From Viridothelium virens (taxonomy: Eukaryota; Ascomycota; Dothideomycetes; Trypetheliales; Trypetheliaceae): a DNA stretch of 64,000 nt. Below the pieces are notes generated by a model. The model had not been told where the DNA came from and ran no database searches. It saw nothing but the letters and a program-made list of their open reading frames with translations. The stretch's first letter is position 1; each line of letters opens with the position of its first letter. Below are positions 47,279-57,549 of the stretch, one piece after another. Both the position numbers and the translations under genes were made by a program. The stretch is from positions 1 to 64,000 of the forward strand of contig ML991797.1 of assembly GCA_010094025.1 (NCBI GenBank), given 5' to 3'.

Positions 47279-49674
47279 ATGTCTGACGCTCAGCAACCTG
47301 TGGCGGATAGGCCTGCCGTCGAGGATGCTCCTGCTGCCCAGACGATCGAGTCAACGGCTCCGGCTGCTTCAGAGACTGCTCCAACCGAGGCGGCTACCAC
47401 TGAGGCAAAACCCGAGGCCTCGACCACTGAAGCTACAAAAGAGGCGGTCGAGGGCGAGAAGGCTAAGGCAGAGACCGAGCCTGTCACCCACGGTGCTCTT
47501 GGTTACAAGGCACCGGGCTTGTTCAAGTGGGACACTGGAAATCTTTTTGTTTACTGCACTCGTCTAACACTGAGCTTCACAGGCAACTCAAGTTCACCAA
47601 GAACTACTTTTGGTTCGGTGATGAAGCCATTCCTCAACAGCACATGGACAAATTCATGCGTGGTGAGAAACAAGACATCTCTTACCCGACAACTGCTTGG
47701 GCTAGTCACACCGGCAAGGGCCTACTTCTCTTTGCTAAACACTCGGATCAAATGAAGACCCCTGATGGCGCCATCAACTTGGTAATTTCTCTTTTCTAAC
47801 CTTTCCATACATTGCTAACACTTGAGACCAGGCCGATGTTTCCGACATCACCAAAGAGGGAAGCCGAGATTTCGCCTTCAAGTACCATGATCACAAGCAC
47901 ACTTTCCAGGCAAGCAATGAGAAAGAACGTGACGGGTGGCTTCTTGTCGTCGAGAAGACTGCGGAAGAAGCCAAGGGATCCAAAGAGGGCATTCTTGGCA
48001 GCGAGAAATACAAAGATACTATGAGCAAGCTTAGTAGGTCATCCTTCGCGAATTTGGCGCGTTGTTTGCGAAAGCAAATACTTAGCGTTCCTGTGCATCA
48101 TGCATTAGGGACCCGCTTCGTCCCGTACGTCCGTGCTGACGCTAGACTAGACAAACCCGCAACACTAGCCACCGGCGCTGCTACTGCTGCCACCGCCAAA
48201 AAGAGCACTGACGCTGCAAATAGCGATGAGCCCACCGAAGCTCGGAAAGACAGCAGCGAGGCTGAGGATGGCAAGAAGAAGAGCAAGAGTCGATCGCTCT
48301 CCCGTGGCACGAAGCGCACCTCTTTGTTTGGCTCCCTTATGGGCAAGAAGGAGGAGAAGGACGAGCAGAAGGAAGTGAAGAAAGAGGAAAAGGCCGAAGA
48401 GAAGGCTGAGAAGAAGGCCGAAAAGGAGGAGAAAAAAGAGGAGAAGAAGGCCGAGAAGGAGGTCAAGAAGGAAGAAAAAGAAGACCAGAAGGACCACAAA
48501 GAGGGTGAGGCCGCTGCTGTTGGTACCGCCGCTGCGGGAACCGCGATCGCTGCTGATGGGACCGCTGATGGTAAGCATAATATTTTGCCTCAATTTAAGT
48601 TCCGTACTGAACCTTTTAGCCGAATCCGCGCCTATCGACGCTCCTGCGGAGACCAAGAAAACTACTGAGTCTACTCCTGAGAAGAACACCAGTGGTACGA
48701 ACAAGTCAACCAAGCGCTCTTCCATTTTCGGCAGCTTCTTCGAGAAAGTCCGTAGCCCAACTAGCGAGAAGAAGGAATCTGAGGTAGGGCCTGTTCCTCC
48801 ACCCAAAGATGACGCTGCTCCTGTCCTCCCTCCTACGGATGGCTCCGATGAGGCTCCTCCTGCTCCACCCAAAGATGACAAGCCAGAGGAGGCTGCGGCT
48901 GTCGGTGCTGCTACGGGAGCTGGTGTGACCACGGCAACTGCCGCCGAGGAGGCGAAAGATGGCCAAAAGGACAAAGCCACGGCCACCACGCCCAGCAAGG
49001 AAAAGGAGGGCTTTTTCAAGCGCCTGTTGAGCGAATCCAAGGTCAAGGTTCCTAAGTCTGAGGCTTCGAAAGAAGAATCCAAGGTAGGGGCAGAACCTGC
49101 CGCTACTGAGGAGAGCACCAAGGAAGGCGAAGCTACTGCAACTGCCGCTGACAAGGCCGCAGTGCCTGCAGAAACAGCTGTCGCAGTGGATGACAAGCCG
49201 AATAACGGGGCTAGTGGTATTAGTGCACCTGCTGATGAGCAAAGAACTGGAAAGAAGGAGGAGCCCAGTACGCCAAAGGAGAAGCGTGCCTCCATCTTCG
49301 GCACCTTCAAGGGCAAAGTCAGGGACCAGAAGGGCGACAAGAGTGACGCCGAGAAGTCCGAGGGTGAGGAGAAGAAGTCCAACAAGCTCGGAGGCATCTT
49401 CCGTAACCCCAGCAAGGCCATCAAGAGCAGCACCGGCAAGGACGCCAAGAAGGACGAGACCAAGCCAACCGTCAATGGCGACAAGGTGGCTGACAAAAAG
49501 GCGAATGAGACCGTTGCCACCAAGGAGGCCACTGAGCAGAAGCCAGTCGAAGACAGCACGACATCGAGCGAGGCCAAGCAAGCCGAGCACAGCATTGGAG
49601 ATGTCGTCCCAGAGGCCGTCAGTGTTGGTCAGCCCCAGGAACAGGGGGCGCCAGCAGTTCAGGCGACCGCCTAG
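47279..49674 (+). CDS. Meu6-like PH-domain protein with long charged tail
   Basis: Five exons: 47279-47526, 47583-47781, 47832-48033, 48151-48570 and 48620-49674, 707 residues. Splicing gives GLFKQLKFTKNYFWFGDEAIP, INLADVSDITKEGSRDFAF and HTFQASNEKERDGWLLVVE, i.e. a PH-type domain at about residues 83-195 as in S. pombe Meu6 relatives. The remaining ~500 residues are Lys/Glu/Ala-rich, with repeated short blocks of the form RxSIFGxFxxKV (near KRTSLFGSLMGKK, KRSSIFGSFFEKV, KRASIFGTFKGKV and GFFKRLLSESKV), perhaps binding or phosphorylation modules. Function is unknown; membrane/cortex association by the PH domain is inferred. Intron 3 is 117 bp, in frame and stop-free (see findings). Confidence 0.88.
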
Positions 49675-51304
49675 CTCACCCGGGCCTGGTGGACGGATGG
49701 AACTTTAGCAGGGTGAACCTAGTGGAAATGGCTGGATAGAATACAACAGGCCTGGATGATCTGGGCAGAACCTCGAAATTCAAAGGGGTGGGATTTGGAC
49801 AGTAGTTCGATATTTCCTGTTTGGATGATCCGGGAGGTTCCCCTGGTTCGAACCGGTGCTGGATAAACGAACCGAGACCGAAAACTGAACTCCTACACAT
49901 GATGAAGCATATTTGCATTCCGACCTATCTTCGGCGGCAGCCTGCCTACCTACTCCTGAATCCTCTGCCGATTTCACCTTCGACCCAATTACGAGTATCT
50001 CTATTTTTCTTTTTGCATTGCCTTTTCACTGCTGTCTCTCATTGCTTTGCTTTGTCCTGCTTTTGTGCTTTTGTATGCCAATCGCGAAATACCCGTGATA
50101 CCCTGCAGTACCCCTCGAGCATAATACCCCATAGTTGCGTTTCGGAGAAGGCGGGAGGAAGGAGAGACGGGAAATTAATTACCTAATACTATTGTATCCT
50201 TTTTTCCAATCTGGTCGTCAGACTTGTGACGTGCTGCGCCATGGTGAATACTGTAGAAACTGACAAGTACACGCATACTAAGTTTGGGCAATGCATGCAG
50301 ACTAGATACCTGAGCTGCGCTACAGAGTACCTTGGACTCTTTCCAGAGCCTGTCGTAGGTCTCGAGGCATTGCTTCCCTGTGCTTCTCTTTGTCAATTCC
50401 TCGTCGAAGCACAAATTAGCTTCCAATACGGAGTAACTAATGCAATGGTTCGACTTTTCGTTGCTCACCAAAGACCTAGGTAAGTTAGGTTGGTCTCGAC
50501 ACGGGTACTTTTCGAAAGACCATGGACATCGGGTTCGAAAGGAGACTGTGTGTGACTACGACATTCGCTTTGGAGAACCACTGATTGGTTAATGTGCGTA
50601 AGTACTCGCAAGTCCGCAATGCAAAGGTTGGAGAGCCTCATGAAATGAGGTAGTGTCTACTCAAAATTCTCCATTCTTGATCATATCAAATTCCAGTGTT
50701 ATGTGCTTTCAATAAACTGTACCATACGCAATCTCCAAATTGGCATGTCACGCGATCGGTGACGATCACTTTCTGAAAGCTGCCGCGTCAGTCTTAGCGA
50801 CTTCTAGGTTCATCGGATTCAATATATGTAGTGACAAATCAGGGCATAAGCAGGGGTACGTGGCTCATGTTAAAGAGCGTGACTCGGTAGACAAATGCGA
50901 ACAACCTGGCCAGAGGCATCCAAAGCCAGCCATAGTTGCGATCTGGCTCTGAGCGTCCGAGGAGTGCAGTCGGCACGATTGAATACACGGACAAGAGGGA
51001 GTGAATGTATGATGAGAGTTCAATGTGATCCGGAGGTGTAGGAACAGATACCTCATAGGGTGTTCGTTATTGGTGATCTTGGCAGGTACAAAAGTCAAGC
51101 AGCCGAATGCATGACGCACTGAAGTTTGAGCCTCAGCTGTGCTACCAACCAGACCCGATCTGCCCAATCCTTAATCCCTCGGCCCCTCGTGGCCCCTAAC
51201 GCTCTTTTGATACTTTCAATCGCTCGTTCGCTCGTTCGCTTGTTCGAAACTTTGTCTCTGATATGAGAGCTCTCTACTATCGAGTGGCCTTGACGTGATC
51301 GAAC
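49675..51304. other. Intergenic region
   Basis: About 1.6 kb between two plus-strand genes. Bases 49980-50090 are T/C-rich, probably part of the Meu6-like 3' untranslated region. No gene or RNA recognised; a GGTTCGAACC word near 49851 was checked as a tRNA T-loop and rejected. Confidence 0.4.
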
Positions 51305-52711
51305 ATGGTAAGTCGCATAGTCACTTAAATCTGCTTGCTTCGTTCTCCATTCTTCGACTTCTTCCGAAACGCGAGACAACAACTCCGTGCGCAGTCTCCT
51401 ACAGTTGCTGACCTCTAATTTCTCCGCAGGGCTGCTGCACCTCCAAAGAAGCGGCACAATCAGACTCGACTCCATACCCCAACGCTCCTTGCGCCCCCGT
51501 CCCCTCCAACGACCCTCCTCCCTCCCAACCACGTCCCACCTCTCCCAATCGCCGTTCTGCCTCTGTCAATTCCTCCCTCGCCCCAGCCACAGACACCGGC
51601 CTCGACTCCTCCCGCACGAACATCATCCAACCGCCTGCGTCCCCCTCGCCTTCTCCCCTCCCCCACAACACAACCTCCCATACCACCACCACAAACCCAA
51701 TCAGCGCACCCACCAGCGCCTCGACTCGACCCTCCTCTCCTCCCCCCTCCAAACGCAACCCCCGCCGCCGCAGCCTCTTCGCCCGCACCACCAACACCAA
51801 CACATCCTCCTCCCAACCCGCCCGCTCCAACACACACGACCAGCGAAAGAGCAGCACCGCCACCACGACCACCAGCACCGAGCGACCCAACGCACCGCTA
51901 TGCGCCCCCTCGCCCGTGCTCGTCTCGCCGCGCAAACCGCACATCCCCGACGCGCTGCAGCCGGCGCGGCCATGGCGGCGGCGCGTGCTGGCGCAGCAGC
52001 GGGCGGAGTTCTTCGATACGCAGACGGGGGGTAGGGAGGAGGTGTGGGCGGTGGTGCGGTTTGCGTGTGAGGCGATGAGGGAGGCGGTGAATGCTGATTC
52101 TGTGGGGTTAGTGGGAGGGGAAGGGGAAGGGGACGGAGAAGGGGGAAAGGCAGGAGGGGGAGTGGGGGGAGTGGGACTGGCGGATGCGCAGGGGATTCTG
52201 GATGCGGCGGGGTTGACGTGTCCGAGTGGGAGGATGAGAGATGGGGTGTATGATGCGCAGGGGAATCGGTATGTGATACCGAATTGGGTGGTACGGGACC
52301 CGGAGGATGTTGTGGATGACGAGGAGGGGGAGGAGGGGGAGGAGAAGGAAGAGGTGGTGAGGGTGGAGAAGGGGAAGGGGAGGATGGTGGAGGAGGAGCA
52401 GGTGGGGGACAAGATTGTGACGGTCAAGATACGGAGGAGTGACCCAGAGACAAATTACAAGGTGAGATTGGGTAAGGGGCAGAGCGTAGGGACGCTGATT
52501 CAGCATTTTAGGGAAGAGGCGCAGGTAGGTGCCTACCATGGTCGTACCATTTACCCCAACGATGCTAACGGATCATCAGTTGCCTGCTGATGTGAATATC
52601 CGCATATTTTTCCTTGGCAAGCAGATGAGTGAGACAAAGTCTCTAGCTGCACAGACCGAGGGTCGCTGGAGAGATGGTGATGTCGTTATTGCGTTCGTTT
52701 CTCAGCGTTAG
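51305..52711 (+). CDS. UBTD1/2-like ubiquitin-domain protein with N-terminal MGCC lipidation motif
   Basis: Three exons: 51305-51307 (the ATG alone), 51430-52524 and 52580-52711, 409 residues. Splicing of ATG|GTAAGT to GGCTGCTGC yields MGCCTSKEAAQ, a classic myristoylation (G2) plus palmitoylation (C3, C4) start, as in other UBTD proteins. A Pro/Ser/Thr-rich disordered part covers ~10-165. The UBTD domain (RPWRRRVLAQQRAEFFDTQ, GILDAAGLTCPSGRMRDGVYDAQGNRYVIP) spans ~180-300 and a ubiquitin-like domain (TNYKVRLGKGQSVGTLIQHF ... GDVVIAFVSQ) ~332-409. Human UBTD proteins act with E2 enzymes and membrane-linked ubiquitin signalling. Coding strand is almost G-free at first and almost C-free later, the most extreme skew switch in the window. 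Confidence 0.9.
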
Positions 52712-53292
52712 CTTCGACAACCGTCTGAAAAAGCGGCAAATCTTGCCCGGCTGCATTGTGTGGGTGCGTTGGCGGGAACAAGCCCATTTGTAATATGCAT
52801 TGAGGATTTGTTGGATCATGTCCTATATTTGATACCCCAAGCCGATAGCTAGCACAATATCTGATGCTGTATTTAAAGAAGATACCTGCCAGTACCTTTT
52901 GGCAAACACTGATTGTCAAGATGTCTCGGGGAAAAACGGACGTCCTAGTTACCCTGGCGCGCCCAATGGCTAGCCTGGACGATCATGACAGAAACTCATT
53001 GGACGTCGGTTCTAGCAATCAAAAGGGACTTTGTGAAAAAGCGAGACGGATATCAGTCATTGGGCCAGCGCCGCCAAAATCAAGAACCCTTCAGGTACGG
53101 AGTTCTCCGATATTATATACCTGTTCCTAGACACATCTGGCCTGTATTTGACAACTACTAACCTAATCCTAGGAAACAGTTCTCTGGCCACTCTTGGCCA
53201 AGCGATTGGGGTGATTCTTATCTTTGCCGTGGCTTCTGTCCTCATAAGTTCCCACACTACCTCGAAGCTTCCTTTAGGCTTCACTAATCCTC
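52712..53292. other. Intergenic region
   Basis: About 580 bases. A 69-codon ATG frame (52921-53130) is followed by a possible intron (GTACGG...CCTAG) and a frame with a hydrophobic stretch AIGVILIFAVASVLIS, but phases do not match, so I do not call a gene. Confidence 0.35.
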
Positions 53293-54396
53293 ATGATGAT
53301 CGATCTGCCTTGCAAAGTTCCCAGCATCATCGTCTTCCTCAGCATTTTCACCAACGGGTCAATCGCGACCCTACCAGGCAGCTCGATACACAACCTCAAA
53401 CCACTTCTAGTCAACCAAACGCTCGATTCATACAATCAATCACTCTGTAAGCCCGACACTTGTGGCGATGTGTGTAGTGCTGCTTCCCGTGAATCGTCTG
53501 CGACGAATAGCTCCACAGTCTCTCTCATTCCTACATTTACGAACAAGACTCTAATGAATAACGCGCAAAAACGTACTCCTAGCTTACCAAAGCGGACTCT
53601 CATACCCTTTTCCGCGCTTCCTGATCCGGGCGCATATGTCAGGGAATTATCAAAACATATCAGTGGAGAAGGCATATGGCTTTCTCCCCAACGGTCTCGC
53701 CGCTTTCAGGCAGACTCAGGTGTTACGGGTAAGAAGGCGTGGAGATACCCCGAGTCTGGGGTGGGTGTCGTGGGAGTGAATGGATTGCTGGGTTGTACAT
53801 CTATTATAGTTATATCTCGGAATGGCGTCTTTCTTTCGCATATATGGGAGGTGCCTAACTTCGCAGATCAAGAAGGCGACGACCAGTCTTCTAACATATT
53901 CCTCGACAACGCCTATAATATCCTGAGGGAAGACGAGGATGGACTTAATGCCCTTACACAACCAGAAGAGATCTTGGGCCCAGAGAACGGCCCTGAAGCC
54001 TTTATTATCACCCCAAACGCTAATGAGAGGGACAGAATGCGCGGTATCTTCACAGCTCTTCGATATCCGAGAAAGATAGCTAGACTTGAAGATAATTTAC
54101 ACGATCTTTTTGGGAGGCCGCCTCAGGTCATAGGATATACTAGACGTACCTCAGCAGAAGTCTCTTTACATGGTTACCAGCGAACTAGCAGGCGACCGTG
54201 GCTTGGTGTTGGAGGACGGGCTATTGTAGAAGTCGATATGAACGGAATAGACTTTGCATATACACCCGGTGACGGCTCGGTTCGCAATATGTGCTTAAGA
54301 GAGTGGCGATTGTGGGTCGAGGATCGAGTAATACTCTCACGGTATTTTACTCTTCCATACGTTAGGACGGCGACTGGGCTCACAATATGGTGCTGA
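53293..54396 (+). CDS. Secreted protein of unknown function with a Cys-His pair in a GC-T motif
   Basis: Single exon, 367 residues. The first ~25 residues (ending NGSIA) look like a signal peptide; LCKPDTCGDVC and several N-x-S/T sites fit a secreted glycoprotein. A core near residues 160-190 reads VGVNGLLGCTSIIVISRNGVFLSHIWEVPNF; C168 and H183 are 15 residues apart. I recall a similar arrangement (SGCT...H, spacing 15) in the CNF1/DNT glutamine-deamidase fold, so a related fold is a hypothesis, not an assignment. I recognise it as an uncharacterised fungal secreted family. It ends in a Cys (TGLTIWC). Confidence 0.75.
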   Translation: MMIDLPCKVPSIIVFLSIFTNGSIATLPGSSIHNLKPLLVNQTLDSYNQSLCKPDTCGDVCSAASRESSATNSSTVSLIPTFTNKTLMNNAQKRTPSLPKRTLIPFSALPDPGAYVRELSKHISGEGIWLSPQRSRRFQADSGVTGKKAWRYPESGVGVVGVNGLLGCTSIIVISRNGVFLSHIWEVPNFADQEGDDQSSNIFLDNAYNILREDEDGLNALTQPEEILGPENGPEAFIITPNANERDRMRGIFTALRYPRKIARLEDNLHDLFGRPPQVIGYTRRTSAEVSLHGYQRTSRRPWLGVGGRAIVEVDMNGIDFAYTPGDGSVRNMCLREWRLWVEDRVILSRYFTLPYVRTATGLTIWC

Positions 54397-55015
54397 GGTG
54401 GCTTCTTCTTATCGGATTAATATTGGAAACACCCCTGTATAGGCTATAGACGTCTCACATATGTCGAAGATTGTAAAAAAGGTGTCATTAGTGCAATGTG
54501 GCCAATGAAAGGTGCATAACTGGAGAATAGTTCGAGATAGGGCAAGGTCCCCAACATTCCATCAAAAAGAAAGCCGCCCCCCCCACACAAAAGAAAAAAA
54601 AAAACCGTGAAAGGAAGTAGAATTATAATAACAACGCTGATCCTTGCAGATAACACAGCCGAAATCTTCTAATTTTCTGCAACCATCTTGGTACTAGGCC
54701 TCGTCTCTTGTCTTGGCGGGTTCGACAGCACGCCACACCAAGGTTTTCCCAAGAGAGAATTCGTAAGCGGACTTCGCGCAGTCCAACTACAGTCGTCCAG
54801 ATAAAGGGAGCTCCTATAGAGTCCATGACCGATGCCTCAAGCCACGCATCGTATGGAAGACTCACTGGGTCATCATGTAATCTACAGCACTCGGCCAGAA
54901 ACGAAGGGATTGCATTGCTTGTATTGGTTTAATATGTCTAATGGGTGCCTGAGGAAACTATCTAGGAAAGGAAGTGAACGTGTACCCAGGTAGGTAATAG
55001 GGGAGCACATGCCAA
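54397..55015. other. Intergenic region
   Basis: Convergent 3' region of about 620 bases. Bases 54575-54605 are a C-run followed by an A-run. No gene recognised. Confidence 0.4.
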
Positions 55016-55702
55016 CTACTCTGTCATGCATTCCCCCATCGTCACGAGTAGTTCCTCAAGAGCATGGATGAACTCGTGGAATTTGTGACTTTCGGCCTGG
55101 CCATCCAGGATCCCCATCGAAGTCTCTCGCCAGGTAGAGTTGTTGACTAGGAGACTGTTGGTCGATTCCAAGCGTCGAAGAGTTACACGTAGAGCGTCAA
55201 TGTCAAAGGCTCCGCGAAACCAGATCTCCCATCTTCTAGCTGTTCCATTTCCCTTGTTAGCAATCCACCATACCCTTAAATCTCTGTATGGGGGTTTTAA
55301 AATGTCAAAGGTTATAGAAATCTGGCGCATTTCTTCAACGGAGAAGGGGCCTACATGGTGTTGGAATGGAATGAGGAAGGCTCTAGGGACGGCGCTTCTC
55401 AAATCAGAGAGCAAGAGAAGGTACTCAAAGCTCGTAGACTTGAGGAAGGACGCAGATACCTCTTGGCGTATTTGTTTAGAGACTCTGAATAAACCACAAG
55501 AGCGTGGAGCGACTACCTCGTCGCACTTCATTTGAAAGATACCACACTCAGGTTTGTCTCTTTCGGTCCATGAGGTAAAAAACTCCTTTTCCCATTCAGG
55601 TGTAAAGGTGAACTCGTATATGCAGAGGCGAATCTCCGCCGGAAGCTCAAGGAATTGACATTTTGGCGTTAGCAACTCTGGCACCTTTCCTGCCATGTCC
55701 AT
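55016..55702 (-). CDS. 2EXR/F-box-like fungal protein (paralogue A)
   Basis: Single exon, 228 residues from the ATG at 55702. It begins with MDMAGKVPELLTPKCQFLELPAEIRLCIYEFTF, the usual start of fungal 2EXR or F-box-like proteins, and has LFRVSKQIRQEVSASFLKST as second conserved block. Function of this large fungal family is not known. It is a tandem copy of the gene at 56037-56720 (about 50% similar by eye), including the promoter with a GTTTATATAAA box at 55810-55820 and the words TGATACGCTGTGA. Confidence 0.8.
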   Translation of the reverse strand: MDMAGKVPELLTPKCQFLELPAEIRLCIYEFTFTPEWEKEFFTSWTERDKPECGIFQMKCDEVVAPRSCGLFRVSKQIRQEVSASFLKSTSFEYLLLLSDLRSAVPRAFLIPFQHHVGPFSVEEMRQISITFDILKPPYRDLRVWWIANKGNGTARRWEIWFRGAFDIDALRVTLRRLESTNSLLVNNSTWRETSMGILDGQAESHKFHEFIHALEELLVTMGECMTE

Positions 55703-56036
55703 GGGTGCGAGTGAGTGTATGTACGCGTGTGTCAGAGACGAGATAGAGATTAACCACCAAATGAAGGAATTGGAACTCAGTTGCTCTATCTAAGAGGGCA
55801 GGTAGGTTTGTTTATATAAAGCTTTGGCTGTGATACGCTGTGAGGCGGGAACTAAGGGGTAGTGTTCAGTACAATGAAATGACGCACAAATATCCATAGT
55901 AGATGAAATGAATGAGATGAAAGGACCAAGATGAAGATGCGCAGAAGTGTATGCAGATAGCCTGGTGTATACTGTACTGTAGCTAAGCCGTGATAGGTAA
56001 TAGAGTAGCAGTGAAGCACGTGCCAACTACCTTGGA

Positions 56037-56720
56037 TTACAAGGTATTGCTTTCCCTCAATATCATGAATAGTTCCTCAACGGCATGGATGAGCTCGTGG
56101 AATGTGCAACTTTCGACCTTGTCATCCAAATATGTCATGCCGTTAGCAATGTCTTGCCTGGTAAAGTTTTTTGCTAGGAGATTGTTGGCCGATTTCAAAC
56201 GTTGAAGGGCTACACACAGAGCGCGCTCGTCAAAGACTTCGTCAAACCAGATCCTCCACTCAGCTTGTCCCTTTCCCCTGTCGGCACTCCACTTTATCTC
56301 TAAAGTATCGCATAGCTGATCTGGCGGATCTACTCCAATCACGATGAATATTCTGCGCATTTCTTTAACGGAGAAGGGACCTAAAGAGTGTTGGAATGGG
56401 ACGCGGAAGACGTCAGGTTCAATGCTATTAGTGACCACGAGATGGTAGGCAAAGAGCGTAGACTTAAGGAGAACCTCGGATGCTTCTTGGCGTATTTGTT
56501 TAGAGACTCCGAGAAGATCATAAGAGTCTGGAGGAGATACCTCGTGAGGCTCTTCGCAAATCATTTGTGGAAAAGTGTCGCGATAGGGATCGAACCATAT
56601 GACTTCAAAGTAGTCATCTTTAAAGGTGAGCTCGTAGATGCGGAGGCGAATCTCTGTTGGAAGCTCAAGAAATTGACACCTTGGCGTCATCAACTTTGGC
56701 GCCTTTCCCACCATGTCCAT
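56037..56720 (-). CDS. 2EXR/F-box-like fungal protein (paralogue B)
   Basis: Single exon, 227 residues from the ATG at 56720. MDMVGKAPKLMTPRCQFLELP and EIRLRIYELTF match paralogue A, as do LLGVSKQIRQEASEVLLKST, PFQHSLGPFSVKEMRRIF and FHELIHAVEELF. Residues between blocks differ freely while both frames stay open, so both copies have probably been kept by selection. A TATATAAG-like box (near 56832-56840, minus) is degenerate compared with paralogue A. Function unknown. Confidence 0.8.
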   Translation of the reverse strand: MDMVGKAPKLMTPRCQFLELPTEIRLRIYELTFKDDYFEVIWFDPYRDTFPQMICEEPHEVSPPDSYDLLGVSKQIRQEASEVLLKSTLFAYHLVVTNSIEPDVFRVPFQHSLGPFSVKEMRRIFIVIGVDPPDQLCDTLEIKWSADRGKGQAEWRIWFDEVFDERALCVALQRLKSANNLLAKNFTRQDIANGMTYLDDKVESCTFHELIHAVEELFMILRESNTL

Positions 56721-56880
56721 GTGTGCGTGTGCGTGTGTATATGTGAGGGATAGAGATAAAGCGATTAATGATTAGATAAAAGATAAAAGAATCGGGACTC
56801 AATTGTTCTCTCAAGGAGGGTATGTAGGCCTACTTATATGGACCTTGGCTGTGATACGCGGTGAAGCAGGAGCTAGGAAA

Positions 56881-57549
56881 TCCTGGGTTGAGCGCAGCTC
56901 TCCTACACTTAGCTCGCCCTTCTGATCTAGTCCAATCTATCATCCTTCTTCCCAGTTATTACCTCAGCGGACAGCTGTCGGAAAGCCAGAAAACTGTCAG
57001 GTACATACGTGATCTGCCGAGCCAAATCAGGTCAAATAATTACCACACAAGAATTCCGATACCCGTCACCGTATCAATAGGTGTGGGCGGTTGCCTAAAC
57101 CTCCGATACAGCATCGACTCGTCATATTACCTTTGGAAGCTTTGGTAATTGTCCAGGTGACTGGGTAAAAGGGCCTGCTATCACGAGGTGAAGTTGTCGA
57201 TGCGAAGTTTAAGCGAAGGATACCTCGAGTGGAATTGGCGTTCCTTCTCCGTCTGGAGAAACTTTACTGCATCTGTAGCACTTGAGCCTCGAGCTGTATG
57301 TTAGCAAGCGATTGGAAAGGGTGAAAAGGAGGTTAGGGGTGATGAGGCTGTGAGATTCTGGCTGCTGCAAGAAGCGTGAGGCGTGACTTTGAGCTCATAC
57401 CTAGCACACTCCAGTGTTCACATTCTTTTCGCCTGTCAGTAAACTCGTTAGCCAAGCATGAAACACTCAGACCTGACTCCTGTATCATTTGCCGTGAAAG
57501 CATGCATGGTAGCTTATAGTTTCATGGATTTCACATTGATATTTCTGTT
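56881..57549. other. Intergenic region
   Basis: About 670 bases between the paralogue B promoter and the end of DPP3. No gene recognised; it probably carries the DPP3 3' untranslated region. Confidence 0.4.

Larger units (their letters stand above)
55016..56880. repeat. Tandem duplication of about 1.02 kb including gene and promoter
   Basis: Unit 1 runs about 55016-55860 and unit 2 about 56037-56880; both contain a minus-strand 2EXR gene plus ~170 bases of upstream sequence ending in GCTGTGATACGC. The start-codon offset is 1018 bases. Divergence is high, so the event is not recent. A GT-rich tract (56718-56750) follows the start of copy B. Confidence 0.75.

Noticed and set aside
48165-49595. 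476-codon frame antisense to the Meu6-like gene
   Set aside because: It mirrors the Lys/Glu/Ala repeats of the sense gene as Leu/Ser/Phe runs; the sense frame has a PH domain and consistent introns.
49840-49880. GGTTCGAACC word resembling a tRNA T-loop
   Set aside because: The flanking bases do not form a five-pair T stem and no acceptor or D arm is visible.
51399-52427. Long minus-strand frame over the UBTD-like gene
   Set aside because: Open only because the skewed sequence lacks stop codons; no domain, and the sense gene has two recognisable domains.
52921-53292. Upstream exons for the secreted protein at 53293
   Set aside because: A plausible donor and acceptor exist, but phases produce a stop; the ATG at 53293 already precedes a good signal peptide.
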